From contig JBHELD010000015.1 of NCBI GenBank assembly GCA_046263255.1, positions 1 to 64,000 of the forward strand: a stretch of 64,000 nucleotides of DNA, given 5' to 3'. Under the pieces are notes generated by a model. It worked only from the letters and a program-made list of their open reading frames with translations. It searched no databases and was not told where the DNA came from. This document shows, piece after piece, positions 1 to 6,857 of the stretch. The stretch's first letter is position 1. Each line of letters starts with the position of its first letter. The translations under genes and the position numbers were made by a program. The stretch is from JALZEG01 sp046263255. Lineage in GTDB: Bacteria > Actinomycetota > CADDZG01 > WHSQ01.

Positions 1-396
1 GCGCTGTACCGGCCCGGGACCGGGACGATGTGGATCCTGAAGAACGACGGCGGCGCCTTCACGCCCGTCTACCAGCAGGGTGATCCCGGCAACGGCATCG
101 GGGGCTACGACCTCGCCAGTCCCGGCGACCGCGCCTTAGCCTTCGACTACGACGGCAGCGGCAGGCTCGACCACCTCGCGCTGTACCGGCCCGGGACCGG
201 GACGATGTGGATCCTGAAGAACGACGGCGGCGCCTTCACGCCCGTCTACCAGCAGGGTGATCCCGGCAACGGCATCGGGGGCTACGACCTCGCCAGTCCC
301 GGCGACCGCGCCTTCGCCTTCGACTACGACGGCAGCGGCAGGCTCGACCACCTCGCGCTGTACCGGCCCGGGACCGGGACGATGTGGATCCTGAAG
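1..396 (+). repeat. 177-bp tandem repeats in the tyrosinase gene
   Basis: Two complete 177-bp units (1-177 and 178-354) are followed by the first 42 bases of a third (355-396), after which the sequence diverges into the tyrosinase domain. The two full units differ at a single base, position 137 (TTA) against 314 (TTC), which changes Leu to Phe. Each unit encodes 59 residues with the motif ALYRPGTGTMWILK and a DYDGSGRLD loop that resembles a calcium-binding FG-GAP/VCBS-type blade. The array continues off the left edge, so the copy number is unknown. Near-identity at the DNA level implies recent duplication or gene conversion. Confidence 0.93.
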
Positions 397-1287
397 GGCG
401 CTTACGTGCGCCGAGACGTCTGGTCGCTCCAGGCGAACCCGCCGTGGGACCCCGTCACCGAGGCGTACGCCCTGGCCATTCGCGTGATGCAGGCTCGTTC
501 GGCAACGGACCCGACGAGCTGGACCTTTCAGGCCGCAATGCACGGCTCGTACCAACCCGTCCCACCGGGAGCGAAGTGGAACCTGTGCCAGCACGGCCAG
601 TGGTTCTTCCTCCCGTGGCACCGTATGTACGTCTACTACTTCGAGCGGATCGTGCGTGCGGCCGTCGTGGCCGGGGGAGGCCCGGCGGATTGGGCACTGC
701 CGTACTGGAACTACGACCAGGCGACCCCGCGGAACACGATGCCGTTGCCGTTCCGGCAGCCGACCATGCCGGACGGCTCGCCGAACCCGCTCTACATAGT
801 TCCTCCTCAGCGAGCGGCCGCGTACATGAACGGCAGCGGGCTCGCCACGACGATCACGTCGAGCGCCACGGCCATGGACGCGTTCCATACGCGTTTCTTC
901 CCGCCGCCGAATTCGCCCGCGGCGTCGAGCTTCGGTGGCGGCCGGACGACACCGAGCCACTTCAGCGGGAACTACGGGGCTCTGGAGCTCACTCCGCACA
1001 ACGCCATTCACGTCGCGATCGGGGGCCAGGGGAGCGGGCAGTGCCAGGGCGGACTGATGAGCGATCCGAACTGCGCAGCTTTCGATCCGATCTTCTGGTT
1101 GCACCACGCGAACATCGACCGTCTCTGGAACGTCTGGTTGGGTCTCGGCGGAGGACGGGCCAATCCGACCGACGCCGCGTGGCTCGGTCAATCCTTCGAC
1201 TTCTACGACGAGACCGGTGCGGCCGTCACTCTCACGGGGGCGGAGGTAGTCGATGCCGCAAGGCAACTGGGGTACGTATATGCGTGA
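1..1287 (+). CDS. Tyrosinase with N-terminal FG-GAP-like repeats (5' partial)
   Basis: This is a type-3 dicopper monooxygenase that would oxidise phenols to o-quinones. The frame is open to the left edge, so the true start and any signal peptide lie outside the window. The first ~130 residues are tandem 59-residue repeats, then the catalytic domain runs from about nucleotide 400. Candidate CuA histidines are encoded at 541, 592 and 619, the last within FLPWHRMYVYYFE. CuB histidines are at 997 and 1009 (HNAIH) and in FWLHHANIDRLW (1102/1105). The protein stops soon after CuB, so it lacks the C-terminal shielding domain of plant polyphenol oxidases; a domain of that type is encoded by the next gene, 26 nt downstream. 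Repeat-tyrosinase fusion is unusual and suggests a secreted or surface-bound enzyme (inference). Confidence 0.92.
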   Translation, partial: ALYRPGTGTMWILKNDGGAFTPVYQQGDPGNGIGGYDLASPGDRALAFDYDGSGRLDHLALYRPGTGTMWILKNDGGAFTPVYQQGDPGNGIGGYDLASPGDRAFAFDYDGSGRLDHLALYRPGTGTMWILKGAYVRRDVWSLQANPPWDPVTEAYALAIRVMQARSATDPTSWTFQAAMHGSYQPVPPGAKWNLCQHGQWFFLPWHRMYVYYFERIVRAAVVAGGGPADWALPYWNYDQATPRNTMPLPFRQPTMPDGSPNPLYIVPPQRAAAYMNGSGLATTITSSATAMDAFHTRFFPPPNSPAASSFGGGRTTPSHFSGNYGALELTPHNAIHVAIGGQGSGQCQGGLMSDPNCAAFDPIFWLHHANIDRLWNVWLGLGGGRANPTDAAWLGQSFDFYDETGAAVTLTGAEVVDAARQLGYVYA

Positions 1288-1313
1288 CGGCCGGTCGACG
1301 AATGCGAGGGACA

Positions 1314-1865
1314 ATGGCTGACGAATGGCGCAGTGCACCTCCCGAGCTGGTGGCCGCCACCGAAGAGCCGGTCGTGCTGGCCGGGGAGCCGATCGCCATC
1401 GTTCTCGAGGTCCCCCCCACGGTCCAGGACACGGTGCGTCGCGCTGCCGACGGCGACTCGCCCAGCCGGATGTTCCTGAACCTGGAGGGTCTGCGAGCCG
1501 AGCACAACCCGGGCGTGGTCTACGGCGTCTATCTCAACCTCCCGCCGGATGGAGCAGACGCCGACCGCCTCGACGCTCACGTCGGCAACGTCGCCCCCTT
1601 CGGCATCGAGCACATGAGAGACGCCGACCGGACCGGCGACGGGCCGCCCGGCATGCGCCACGTGTTCGACGTGACGTCCCGTGTCCGTGCGCTGCAAGAA
1701 GCAGGCCAGTGGGATCCGGCGTCTCTCACCGTGACGTTCGAGATCATCGCCCCGATCCCGCCCGAGGGAGAAGAGGCCACAGTCGACGCGATCCTCGAAG
1801 AGCAGCTGGGATTCGCCAAAGCCGAGCCTTTGAGCATCGGCAGGGTCAGCCTCTTCGTCAGCTGA
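1314..1865 (+). CDS. Polyphenol-oxidase C-terminal (KFDV-like) domain protein
   Basis: A 183-residue soluble protein starting at ATG 1314 behind GCGAGGG, 26 nt after the tyrosinase stop. The segment MFLNLEGLRAEHNPGVVYGV followed by YLNLPPDG resembles the KFDV region of plant polyphenol oxidases, where a C-terminal beta domain covers the copper site until activation. A later VTFEIIAP strand fits the end of that domain. Here the domain is a separate polypeptide, which suggests it acts in trans as a chaperone or inhibitor of the adjacent tyrosinase, comparable in role to the caddie proteins of Streptomyces tyrosinases although not recognisably related to them. Family assignment is by motif resemblance only. 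No signal peptide is visible. Confidence 0.7.
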   Translation: MADEWRSAPPELVAATEEPVVLAGEPIAIVLEVPPTVQDTVRRAADGDSPSRMFLNLEGLRAEHNPGVVYGVYLNLPPDGADADRLDAHVGNVAPFGIEHMRDADRTGDGPPGMRHVFDVTSRVRALQEAGQWDPASLTVTFEIIAPIPPEGEEATVDAILEEQLGFAKAEPLSIGRVSLFVS

Positions 1866-1872
1866 GCGCGCG

Positions 1873-2661
1873 ATGGCTGAGAGCCTGTCGGGCCAGATGC
1901 GACGACTTCGCGCCGCAGCAGCCTGGCGACCCGAATGGCCGCTCGCGGTTGCTGCCGCCTTAGCGTGGACCGTGATCCTCGTCTTCGGCGGCGTCCACGG
2001 TGAAAGCACGCTTGCGACAACCCCCCGCGACGCGCCGACTCCCTTCTGTCCGATCGGCCCCGCCGGCTCGGCACCGCAAGCCGGGATACGCACGACGTCG
2101 GGTTCGCCCCCCGCCACGGGGTGGGCGGTGATGACCGTCGCCATGATGACCCCCGCAACGTTGCCCGCGGCGCGCTACGTCGCGCTGAACAGCTTCCGCC
2201 GGCGGCGTCATCGAGCTATGGCCGTCTTCGAGGCGGCGTATCTGGCGATCTTCGTGGTCTTTGGGGCAATGATCGGCTTGGCGGCGAAGATCGTGCCGGC
2301 GGGCACGCGCCTGCCGCTCCTGGTCATGATGCTCGCGGTCGCCGCGGCATGGCAGCTGACGAAATGGAAACGCCGGGCGGCCCTCTCGTGCCGACGAGTC
2401 ACGCCCCTGGCGCCTTCGGGCCTGCGGGCAGATGCCGCGTGCGCTCGCTTCGGGCTACGGCAGGGATCGAGGTGCCTCGCGTCGACCTGGCCGCTGATGG
2501 CCCTCGTCGCGTTCCTCGGCCACGGTGAAGTGGCGGCAATGGCTGCCGTGACGGCCGTCATGGTCGTCGAGGAGCACCGCGTCGCCGGACGGCGCCTGTT
2601 GCGGCCGATCGCGGCGATCCTCGCAATCGCGGCGGTCGTTGCCATGGCTCTGGGCGGGTAG
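1873..2661 (+). CDS. DUF2182-family predicted metal-binding membrane protein
   Basis: A 262-residue integral membrane protein starting at ATG 1873, only 7 nt after the preceding stop, so very likely co-transcribed with the tyrosinase genes. The segment VMTVAMMTPATLPAARY matches the Met-rich AMMTP signature of DUF2182 proteins, and two Cys-containing stretches (CRRV, and the Cys pair ACARFGLRQGSRC) flank a cytoplasmic or periplasmic loop. Hydrophobic segments lie near residues 20-40, 78-95, 115-150, 200-235 and 240-260. The family is annotated as predicted metal-binding. Placement behind a copper enzyme makes copper delivery or export a reasonable inference, but no function is established. Confidence 0.8.
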   Translation: MAESLSGQMRRLRAAAAWRPEWPLAVAAALAWTVILVFGGVHGESTLATTPRDAPTPFCPIGPAGSAPQAGIRTTSGSPPATGWAVMTVAMMTPATLPAARYVALNSFRRRRHRAMAVFEAAYLAIFVVFGAMIGLAAKIVPAGTRLPLLVMMLAVAAAWQLTKWKRRAALSCRRVTPLAPSGLRADAACARFGLRQGSRCLASTWPLMALVAFLGHGEVAAMAAVTAVMVVEEHRVAGRRLLRPIAAILAIAAVVAMALGG

Positions 2662-2892
2662 CAGCACCACCACGTCGGCGCGCCGCGGCCGGTCGGTTCG
2701 ACCGACGCGGCGGAGGTGTGGCGGCGGCAGACACCTCTTCCCGATCCTCCGAGGCCGGCCTCGGCCGACAGGAACAACCGGCAGCCTGTTAGCTCCCAAA
2801 CAGCGCCGCTGCCGCGCGTCCCGCAGGATGACGTCGGGCGCGCAGAGTGGGCACACACGAGTCGACCACGGCAAGAGCAAGGGAGGAAGGCA

Positions 2893-3522
2893 ATGCACCA
2901 GAGCGTCCGTGACGTCTTCGTGAGCTTCCAGACGAAGTTCGAGGGCCGCGTGAAGCACATGTACCTCGACATCAAGGGCCTCGTGACGACGGGGATCGGG
3001 AACCTCGTCGACCCTTTGACGGACGCCGTCGTGAACCTCCCGTGGGTGCATCGCGGGACGACGAACCGTGCGAGCGAAGCGGACGTACGCGCCGACTGGG
3101 AAGCCGTGAAGGCGGCCGGCGCCGGCAAGGTGGCCAGCGCGTATGCCGGCGTCACGAAGCTGGAGCTGACCGACGAGGCGATCGACAGCCTCGTCCTAGC
3201 CAAGGCCGAGGCGAACGAGGACTTCGTCCGCAGGACGGCGGAGTTCGCGTCGTACGACAGCTGGCCCGCCGACGCGCAGCTCGGCCTGATGAGCATCGCG
3301 TGGGCGCAGGGACCCAGCTTCGCGAAGTGGCCCAAGTTCCGAGCGGCGGTGGCTGCGGGCGACTGGGCTCGCGCCGCGGAGGAGTCCCGGCTGGACGAGA
3401 CCGGCAATCCCGGCCTGAGACCCCGCAACGAAGCGAACCGGGAGCTCTTCCTGAACGCGGGGCGAGTCATCGACGAGGGGCTGGATCCTGCGGCCCTGGT
3501 CTACAGGACGGGTCTCCCATGA
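2893..3522 (+). CDS. Lysozyme-like (GH24/pesticin-type) muramidase domain protein
   Basis: A 209-residue protein with ATG at 2893 preceded by GGAGGAAGG. Near the N-terminus it has Glu17, then MYLDIKGLVTTGIGN with Asp26 and Thr32/33. This E-x8-D-x5-T/T-GIG arrangement is the active-site signature of T4-type lysozymes, which cleave peptidoglycan glycan strands. The remainder is helical, including the YDSWPADAQLGLMSIAW segment that corresponds to the C-terminal lobe. No signal peptide is evident, so release would depend on an unseen exporter or on lysis. In the following bases a decayed hemopexin repeat is readable in another frame, so this gene may once have encoded a lysozyme-hemopexin fusion. 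The exact substrate is unproven. Confidence 0.72.
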   Translation: MHQSVRDVFVSFQTKFEGRVKHMYLDIKGLVTTGIGNLVDPLTDAVVNLPWVHRGTTNRASEADVRADWEAVKAAGAGKVASAYAGVTKLELTDEAIDSLVLAKAEANEDFVRRTAEFASYDSWPADAQLGLMSIAWAQGPSFAKWPKFRAAVAAGDWARAAEESRLDETGNPGLRPRNEANRELFLNAGRVIDEGLDPAALVYRTGLP

Positions 3523-3673
3523 CGCCGAGAAGGCCTGCTTCTTCCGCGGCGACCAGTACGTGCGATAAGACATCGCGGGCGACACCGTCGATCCCGAGTA
3601 GCCCAGGCCGACCGCCGGCAACTGGGCGGGAACGCAGGAGACCGGGTTCGGCGACGGCATCGAAGCTGCCCGG
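3521..3673 (+). pseudogene. Decayed hemopexin-like repeat
   Basis: Reading from 3521 gives DAEKACFFRGDQYVR, a stop, then DIAGDTVDPE, a stop, then PRPTAGNWAGTQETGFGDGI. This aligns closely with the repeats of the next gene (KAYFFRGGEYVRYDI, DAVDDGYPQPIAGAW). The two stops fall where the intact repeats have Tyr codons, so TAC has become TAA and TAG. Several further substitutions are present, so this is real decay rather than one sequencing error. It begins at the stop of the lysozyme-like gene in a different frame, consistent with a frameshifted lysozyme-hemopexin fusion or a leftover of repeat duplication. Confidence 0.8.
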
Positions 3674-3757
3674 GTCGAACAGCCGAGCCGGTGTCTCACG
3701 GGAAGTGCGGGTTCGCCACTCCCCCGGATTACCTCTCCGACGACCTTAGGAGGAATC

Positions 3758-5002
3758 ATGACGAAATTGACCGGCATCACCTGGACGGACGGGACAACGT
3801 ATCTGTTTCGCGGCGACGAGTACGTAGCCGTCGATCCGTCCGGCGGAAGCGAGACCGGACCGTCGAAACCGATCGCGGCATCGTGGCCGGGCGTGTTCGA
3901 GTCGGACATCGACGCCGTCGTCGTGTGGCCGAACGCAAAGGCGTATTTCTTCCGGGGCGGCGAGTACGTGCGCTACGACATCGCCACCGACGCCGTCGAC
4001 GACGGATACCCGCAGCCGATCGCCGGCGCGTGGAAGGGCGTCTTCGAGGACGGCGTGGACGCGGCCGTGGTGTGGCCGAACGGCAAGGCTTACTTCTTGC
4101 GAGGCGGGGAGTACGTCCGCTACGACGTCGGGACGGACGCCGTCGACGACGGATACCCGAAGCCGGTTTCCGAGGGTTGGCCCGACGTGCTCGCCTCCGG
4201 GATCGACGCGATCATCCTGGGCTCCGACGGGCGAAAGGCGTTCATCGTCGGCGGCGACGAATACCTCTCCTACGACGTCGCCACGGACGCCGTAGACGAC
4301 GGGTACCCGCAGCCGGTCGCGGGCTCCTGGCTGGACGCGTTCGCCTCGTCCGACGGCGGCGTCCAGCCGCTCGACGACGAAGAGACCCGGCCGCCGATCG
4401 AGGACGATGGAACGGAGCCGGGCGACGACAAAGAGGGGACCTTCACGTTCGAGGTTCGCGCCGGCGAGAGCATCCGCGACCGGATCGTTCGCTGCTGCGA
4501 GGAGGCGCTTTCCGACGGCCCGCTCGGCCAGACCGAGCGGCACGACGTCTACCGCGAGTTCATCTCCTGCGGCCAGGAGAAGACTCCCGACGCGGCGGAG
4601 CGTCTGACCGGCGTCAAGACGAGCTGCGCGATGTTCGTACGCGCCGTCCGCCACTGGTGCGGCGCCGCGCCCCAGGGTCCGTACAAGCCCGGGACCGGGA
4701 TGTTCACGAGCATGGGCGGCGTGAGCTTCGGCCACGCGTCGTTCGTGAAGAACGACGGGTCGAACGTCCCCCAGCCGGGTGACTACTTCTACATCTCGTC
4801 GTCGCAGAGCAGCAACGACGGCCACACCGGAATCTTCATCGAGGAGCTCTCGCCGGGCACGTGGCGCACCGCCGAAGGCGGAGGCGGCGACGGCACGCTG
4901 TGCCGCTTCGCCGAACGCACCATCGCCGGCAACCGGTTCGGGAACGATGCACGCACGTTGTGGGGATGGTTCGACTGCACCCTGGTCGGACTGCCGGAAT
5001 AG
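3758..5002 (+). CDS. Four-blade hemopexin-repeat protein with NlpC/P60-like peptidase domain
   Basis: A 414-residue protein starting at ATG 3758 after a strong AGGAGGAAT site. Residues ~1-205 hold four hemopexin-like repeats, three with DAxxxxxxxKAYFF or KAFI and EYVRYDxxTDAVDDGYP, which would form a four-bladed propeller. An acidic linker follows (~205-235). Residues ~235-414 look like an NlpC/P60-like papain-fold peptidase: Cys290 in KTSCAMFVRAVRHW and His356 in DGHTGIFIEEL are the likely catalytic pair. Cell-wall peptidase activity is inferred from this motif. No signal peptide is visible. It follows a lysozyme-like gene, so the pair may attack the glycan and peptide parts of murein respectively. 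Hemopexin folds in bacteria bind varied ligands; the ligand here is unknown. Confidence 0.78.
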   Translation: MTKLTGITWTDGTTYLFRGDEYVAVDPSGGSETGPSKPIAASWPGVFESDIDAVVVWPNAKAYFFRGGEYVRYDIATDAVDDGYPQPIAGAWKGVFEDGVDAAVVWPNGKAYFLRGGEYVRYDVGTDAVDDGYPKPVSEGWPDVLASGIDAIILGSDGRKAFIVGGDEYLSYDVATDAVDDGYPQPVAGSWLDAFASSDGGVQPLDDEETRPPIEDDGTEPGDDKEGTFTFEVRAGESIRDRIVRCCEEALSDGPLGQTERHDVYREFISCGQEKTPDAAERLTGVKTSCAMFVRAVRHWCGAAPQGPYKPGTGMFTSMGGVSFGHASFVKNDGSNVPQPGDYFYISSSQSSNDGHTGIFIEELSPGTWRTAEGGGGDGTLCRFAERTIAGNRFGNDARTLWGWFDCTLVGLPE

Positions 5003-5084
5003 TGATCGAGCCGCGTCGACCGCGCGACGCCTTCATCCGCAAACCGCGTCCCAGGTGGCTCGACCCGGATCCCACGCCGGACTG

Positions 5085-5117
5085 GTCCTGACGGGGGCGA
5101 CGCGAGGCCGTCAGGAC
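5085..5117. terminator. Bidirectional hairpin between convergent genes
   Basis: A perfect 10-bp stem (GTCCTGACGG with CCGTCAGGAC) closes a 13-nt loop. It lies between the hemopexin-peptidase gene ending at 5002 and ligB ending at 5141 on the other strand. There is no U-tract, which is common for terminators in GC-rich actinobacteria. The position between convergent stops supports termination from both sides. Confidence 0.7.
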
Positions 5118-5140
5118 ACGACCCGATACGTGTGGTCGGT

Positions 5141-6652
5141 CTAGGGACGCGGCGGGAGCAGGCGGCGGAGGTCGTCGAGCGTGTCCGCCTCGTCGGCGCG
5201 CTTGTCGGGCCGGTAGCGCTTGACGCGCGCGAAGCGCAGCGCGATGCCCCCCGGATAGCGTGTCGAGACGTGCACCCCGTCTAGCGCGACCTCGACGACC
5301 AGCTCCGGGCGCACGAGGACGGCGATCCCCCGCCGCCCGACCTCGCGCTCGAGCAACGCGTCCGTCTGCCACCGGAGCAGCTCGTCCGTCAGCCCCTTGA
5401 AGCACTTGCCCACCATCGCGAACTCGCGCGTGCCCGGCACCCGCGCGGCGAGGTGCAGGTTGGGGAGCCAGCCCTGCCGGCGGCCGTGGCCCCACTCCGC
5501 GCCGAGGACCACGAGGTCGTACGTCCGCACCGGCTTCACCTTGCGCCATGCCTTGCCACGCCGTCCCGCTGCGTAACGCGACGTCGCGTCCTTCACCACG
5601 ACGCCCTCGTGTCCGGCGCGCAATGCCTCGTCCAGGACCCGCTGGGCCTCGTCCGGGTCGGAGGTGAGCACCGCGGGGATCTTGAACCGGGGCGCGACGG
5701 ACTCGAGCCTGGTCGCGCGCTCGTGGAGGGGCACGTCGAGGAGATCCTCGCCGTCGACGTGGAGTAGGTCGAAGACGAACGTGACGATGCCCTCCGGCGG
5801 CGCGTCGGCGTCGATGCGCGACACCGTCTCCTGGAACGGGGCCGGCCGGTCCAGATCCATCCACAGCGCCTCTCCGTCCAGGACCGCCTCCCGCACGGGA
5901 AGGCGGCGCGCCGCGTCGGCGATCCCCCGGAGCGCGTGCGTGATGTCGTTGAGGTTGCGAGTGTAGATGCGCACGTCCTCGCCGCGGCGGTGGATCTGGA
6001 TGCGGATCCCATCGAGCTTCCACTCGACGGAGGCGAGCTCGAAGCCGGCGATCGCCTCGGCAACGCTCTCGGCCGTGGAGGCCAGCATCGGCAGGATCGG
6101 CCGGAAGATCTCGAACCCGATCGCCCGCAGGCCCTCCTCTCCCGACGTCAGCGCGACCGCGGCCGTGCGCGGGAGATCGCCCGAGAGCATCGACGCGCGT
6201 CGGACGATCTCGGCGGAAACCTCCGTCGCCGCCGCGATCGCCTCCAGCATCAATCCGGCCAGCGCACCCTGTCTCAGCTCGCCGGTGAAGAGCCGCCTCA
6301 CGAAGTCGGATTCCCCCTCGGTGGCGCGAGCGAAAAGGTCGCCGAGGATCCGGCGGCGAAGCGCGGCCGAGCCGGCCCCCGTGGCACCTTGGACGGCTGT
6401 GATCGCGTGATCGACGTCCAGGACCGTGAGAGACGGGACGGGCGCCGGAGCGCGGTCGACGCCGTACGCGATCGAGTAGCCGACGCCGACGCGTCCCTGC
6501 CGCGGCACGCCGGAGAGAAAGCCCACCGCGACCGGCACCTCGTCGGCGTCCAGCCTCCGCAGCAGATCGGCGAGGGCCGCGACCTTGCGGGATCGGGACC
6601 TCGTCCCGGCAAGCTCACCCGAAGCGGCGACGACCTCCGCGAGCAGCGTCAT
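5141..6652 (-). CDS. ligB: ATP-dependent DNA ligase (LigB type)
   Basis: A 503-residue ATP-dependent DNA ligase that seals nicks through a lysyl-AMP intermediate. The N-terminal ~190 residues match the DNA-binding domain (RLFTGELRQGALAGL). The adenylation domain has the nucleotide-binding motif EWKLDGIRIQ with Lys212, then VLDGEALW, FVFDLLHVDG and HEGVVVKD. The OB domain carries WRKVKP and VGKCFKGLTDE. Length and organisation match actinobacterial LigB of about 510 residues. The chosen ATG at 6652 gives the usual N-terminus; upstream in-frame codons extend into non-conserved sequence. It is divergent from the TolB-like gene with 205 nt between them. Ku is encoded 51 kb away, but LigB is usually not the NHEJ ligase (LigD is). 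Confidence 0.93.
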   Translation of the reverse strand: MTLLAEVVAASGELAGTRSRSRKVAALADLLRRLDADEVPVAVGFLSGVPRQGRVGVGYSIAYGVDRAPAPVPSLTVLDVDHAITAVQGATGAGSAALRRRILGDLFARATEGESDFVRRLFTGELRQGALAGLMLEAIAAATEVSAEIVRRASMLSGDLPRTAAVALTSGEEGLRAIGFEIFRPILPMLASTAESVAEAIAGFELASVEWKLDGIRIQIHRRGEDVRIYTRNLNDITHALRGIADAARRLPVREAVLDGEALWMDLDRPAPFQETVSRIDADAPPEGIVTFVFDLLHVDGEDLLDVPLHERATRLESVAPRFKIPAVLTSDPDEAQRVLDEALRAGHEGVVVKDATSRYAAGRRGKAWRKVKPVRTYDLVVLGAEWGHGRRQGWLPNLHLAARVPGTREFAMVGKCFKGLTDELLRWQTDALLEREVGRRGIAVLVRPELVVEVALDGVHVSTRYPGGIALRFARVKRYRPDKRADEADTLDDLRRLLPPRP

Positions 6653-6857
6653 CGTCCAAGGGCTATCACAGACGTTGAGGGCCACCCGACCGATTCGAAC
6701 GAGCCCCGGCGGATGCAAGGCAAGCAGACTACGTACAGACCGATCGGGGTCCTGCGCGGTCTTCTTGTCGAGCATCGACGAAAGTGTGGGGGCGGGCATC
6801 AACGAGGACGCGATCGCTTCGACCCGACTCTCGCCACGCAACGGAGGAGGGACCAAA

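Noticed and set aside
1..396. The 177-bp repeats as a CRISPR or mobile-element repeat
   Set aside because: Units are contiguous, in frame and coding, with no spacers or terminal inverted repeats.
2692..2706. Short hairpin GTCGGT-TCG-ACCGAC after the DUF2182 gene as a terminator
   Set aside because: Only 6 bp with no T-tract; such stems are frequent by chance in this base composition.
5141..6652. LigB as the NHEJ partner of Ku
   Set aside because: It lacks polymerase and nuclease domains of LigD and is far from ku; LigB-type ligases are usually not the NHEJ enzyme.
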